NCBI GenBank assembly: GCA_021731625.1
Contig: JAKFXC010000016.1
Location: forward strand, 1-45,921
DNA: 45,921 nucleotides
Reading direction: 5' to 3'
Source: Candidatus Omnitrophota bacterium
GTDB lineage: Bacteria; Omnitrophota; Gorgyraeia; Zapsychrales; Fredricksoniimonadaceae
Every line of letters begins with the position of its first letter. Position 1 is the stretch's first letter. A program made the translations under genes and the position numbers. The notes under the pieces are model-generated. The model was given only the letters and a program-made list of their open reading frames with translations. It was not told where the DNA came from and made no database searches. Positions 44,848-45,921 of this stretch are shown here, in pieces.

Positions 44848-45603
44848 TTAGGCCTTGGACTTTTTCCGGCGCAAAAACATTCCGGCCAATCCAACACCCA
44901 CAAGGCCCATGGTCATGGGTTCCGGCACCACGTTAGGATTACCAGGGACAACCGAATCCTTGGTGCGAAAGATCGCGTAATGCTGAAAACTGGAAGAAGT
45001 TTCAACGACCCCAGGGGTGTTAATTGTGAACGGATCAAACGTATCATGCCATATGAACTGCGCAGAAGGATCAAGGCCCGGCACATGCCATATATTTTGA
45101 ACGTTGGCACCAGCGCCAGGTACTGCTCCCCATATATTATCGGTTTGTAAAGCAGCAACCCCGGGGACACCCCAGGTGGCTGAATTGATTTCGGCGGAGA
45201 GGCTGGATAAACTCGGAAGCCCGCTGGTCTCCGGGTTGCCATTTTGAGAGACGTAGTACTCCCATTGTGATGTATTGGAAACCAATTTACTGGAATCAGG
45301 CAGGGTGAAATTGCCAATCCAAGAATTAGGCAGGCCAGTATTCCAAGCCAGCACGTACAAGCGGTCCCCTGGATTGGGGGTAAAGGTCCAGGTTTCAGGC
45401 TCAGACCAGTTAAAAGACCCCGGCGCTCCTGTATCCCCAGCTTCATTACGGCCCACAAAAGTCAGCCCGCTGCCATCACCACCACCGTGATAAAGGGCAT
45501 AGTGGTTATCGGCGGTCAAAACTCCGACAACGGCCCAGGATTGGCTGGCATTGCCCGCAACCGCACACACGGTCAAAAGCATAGTAAAAAATATTGTCTT
45601 CAT
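44848..45603 (-). CDS. Secreted PEP-CTERM protein
   Basis: A 251-residue exported protein. An N-terminal signal peptide (KTIFFTMLLTVCAVAGNA, cleavage near SWAV) precedes a Gly/Ser/Asn/Trp-rich beta-type body of about 190 residues with no recognised enzyme motif. The end is a classic PEP-CTERM sorting signal: VPEPMTMG, a short hydrophobic helix and the basic tail RRKKSKA. Such signals are cut and processed by an exosortase, usually in bacteria making extracellular polysaccharide; no exosortase lies here. ATG 45603 has a GAGG Shine-Dalgarno five bases away. It appears to be a single-gene unit. Confidence 0.93.
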   Translation of the reverse strand: MKTIFFTMLLTVCAVAGNASQSWAVVGVLTADNHYALYHGGGDGSGLTFVGRNEAGDTGAPGSFNWSEPETWTFTPNPGDRLYVLAWNTGLPNSWIGNFTLPDSSKLVSNTSQWEYYVSQNGNPETSGLPSLSSLSAEINSATWGVPGVAALQTDNIWGAVPGAGANVQNIWHVPGLDPSAQFIWHDTFDPFTINTPGVVETSSSFQHYAIFRTKDSVVPGNPNVVPEPMTMGLVGVGLAGMFLRRKKSKA

Positions 45604-45606
45604 CAC

Positions 45607-45921
45607 TGCCTCGCTTTTTGATTTATGGGGTTGAAATGCAAACTACAGAGTAAGTATACCCTATCAAATGCTGTTTTGCCAATTTGGCTCTGGGGGCGCA
45701 TTGGGAATGATACCATTGATCGTTACCCCCCTGCCTGCCGGATAGTTAAACGGGTTTTATGCGTCAGCCAAAAGGTTTTCAAGAAGATCCAAGGCGACTT
45801 TAAGGTATTTTTAAAGGGTATTGAAGGTCAACCCAGTCAAAGATCGTCGGCCCTAGGGCGTCGTAGGGGCCAAATTTGCGGCCCAAAACCTGCCTCCAAG
45901 GCATTCAAACCAAAATTGACC
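45607..45921. other. Terminal stretch with no supported gene
   Basis: Apart from the promoter candidate at 45653-45682, nothing in this ~315-base stretch is supported. A plus-strand frame without stops from about 45760 to the edge, rich in Lys and Arg, has no start codon or recognisable family. The minus-strand frames are interrupted. Confidence 0.5.
45653..45682 (-). promoter_or_regulatory. Candidate promoter of the PEP-CTERM gene
   Basis: Minus-strand TTGGCA (45677-45682) and TATACT (45653-45658), each one mismatch from consensus, are separated by 18 bases and lie about 50 bp before the ATG. Confidence 0.5.

Noticed and set aside
45760-45921. Plus-strand open frame at the right edge
   Set aside because: No start codon, no Shine-Dalgarno and a low-complexity Lys/Arg composition without a recognisable family.

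Overview
The window is a gene-dense bacterial chromosome segment with almost everything on the minus strand. It looks like an uncultured lineage of the Omnitrophota (OP3) or PVC-related type. This is an inference from three things: a Gram-negative-like gene set with a PEP-CTERM protein, a 2-oxoacid:ferredoxin oxidoreductase and menaquinone genes typical of anaerobes, and two very large secreted proteins of a style I recall from Omnitrophota genomes. No rRNA, tRNA, IS element or CRISPR array was found.

Left region (1-13475): a truncated ABC-F ATPase; an unrecognised protein paired with a cation/proton antiporter fused to a PTS EIIA-like domain; an RhlE-type RNA helicase (plus strand) whose 3' end overlaps a 983-residue secreted protein; a three-gene set joined by ATGA overlaps (PIF1-like helicase, secreted transglutaminase-like protein, aldolase/short-chain dehydrogenase fusion); and a small plus-strand pair with a retropepsin-like protease.

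Middle (13477-23384): a minus-strand operon transcribed prmC, murA, trpG, trpD, trpC, trpF, a HAD-like gene, menG, menF, menD. It joins cell-wall, tryptophan and menaquinone synthesis. A 163-bp nested palindrome separates menF from menD.

Giant gene region (23402-31264): a 2401-residue secreted mosaic protein and an ORF6N-domain gene sit between prfA and prmC, two genes whose products work together. The giant shares an N-terminal module of about 330 residues and a C-terminal tail of about 70 residues with the 983-residue protein, while the middles are unrelated. Inside it are two HExxH motifs, two protein-kinase-like folds, a degenerate Nudix fold and two internal signal-peptide-like segments, one twin-arginine.

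Right region (31332-45603): prfA and rpmE with their own promoter; rho with a hairpin terminator; coaE, glgA, polA, an FAD-dependent reductase, folD and a cyclodeaminase/cyclohydrolase gene packed with short overlaps; a 113-bp inverted repeat; trxB, korB and korA; and a PEP-CTERM protein. The FolD has lost all three cyclohydrolase catalytic residues and lies beside a dedicated cyclohydrolase-family gene, suggesting the two activities are split between two proteins.
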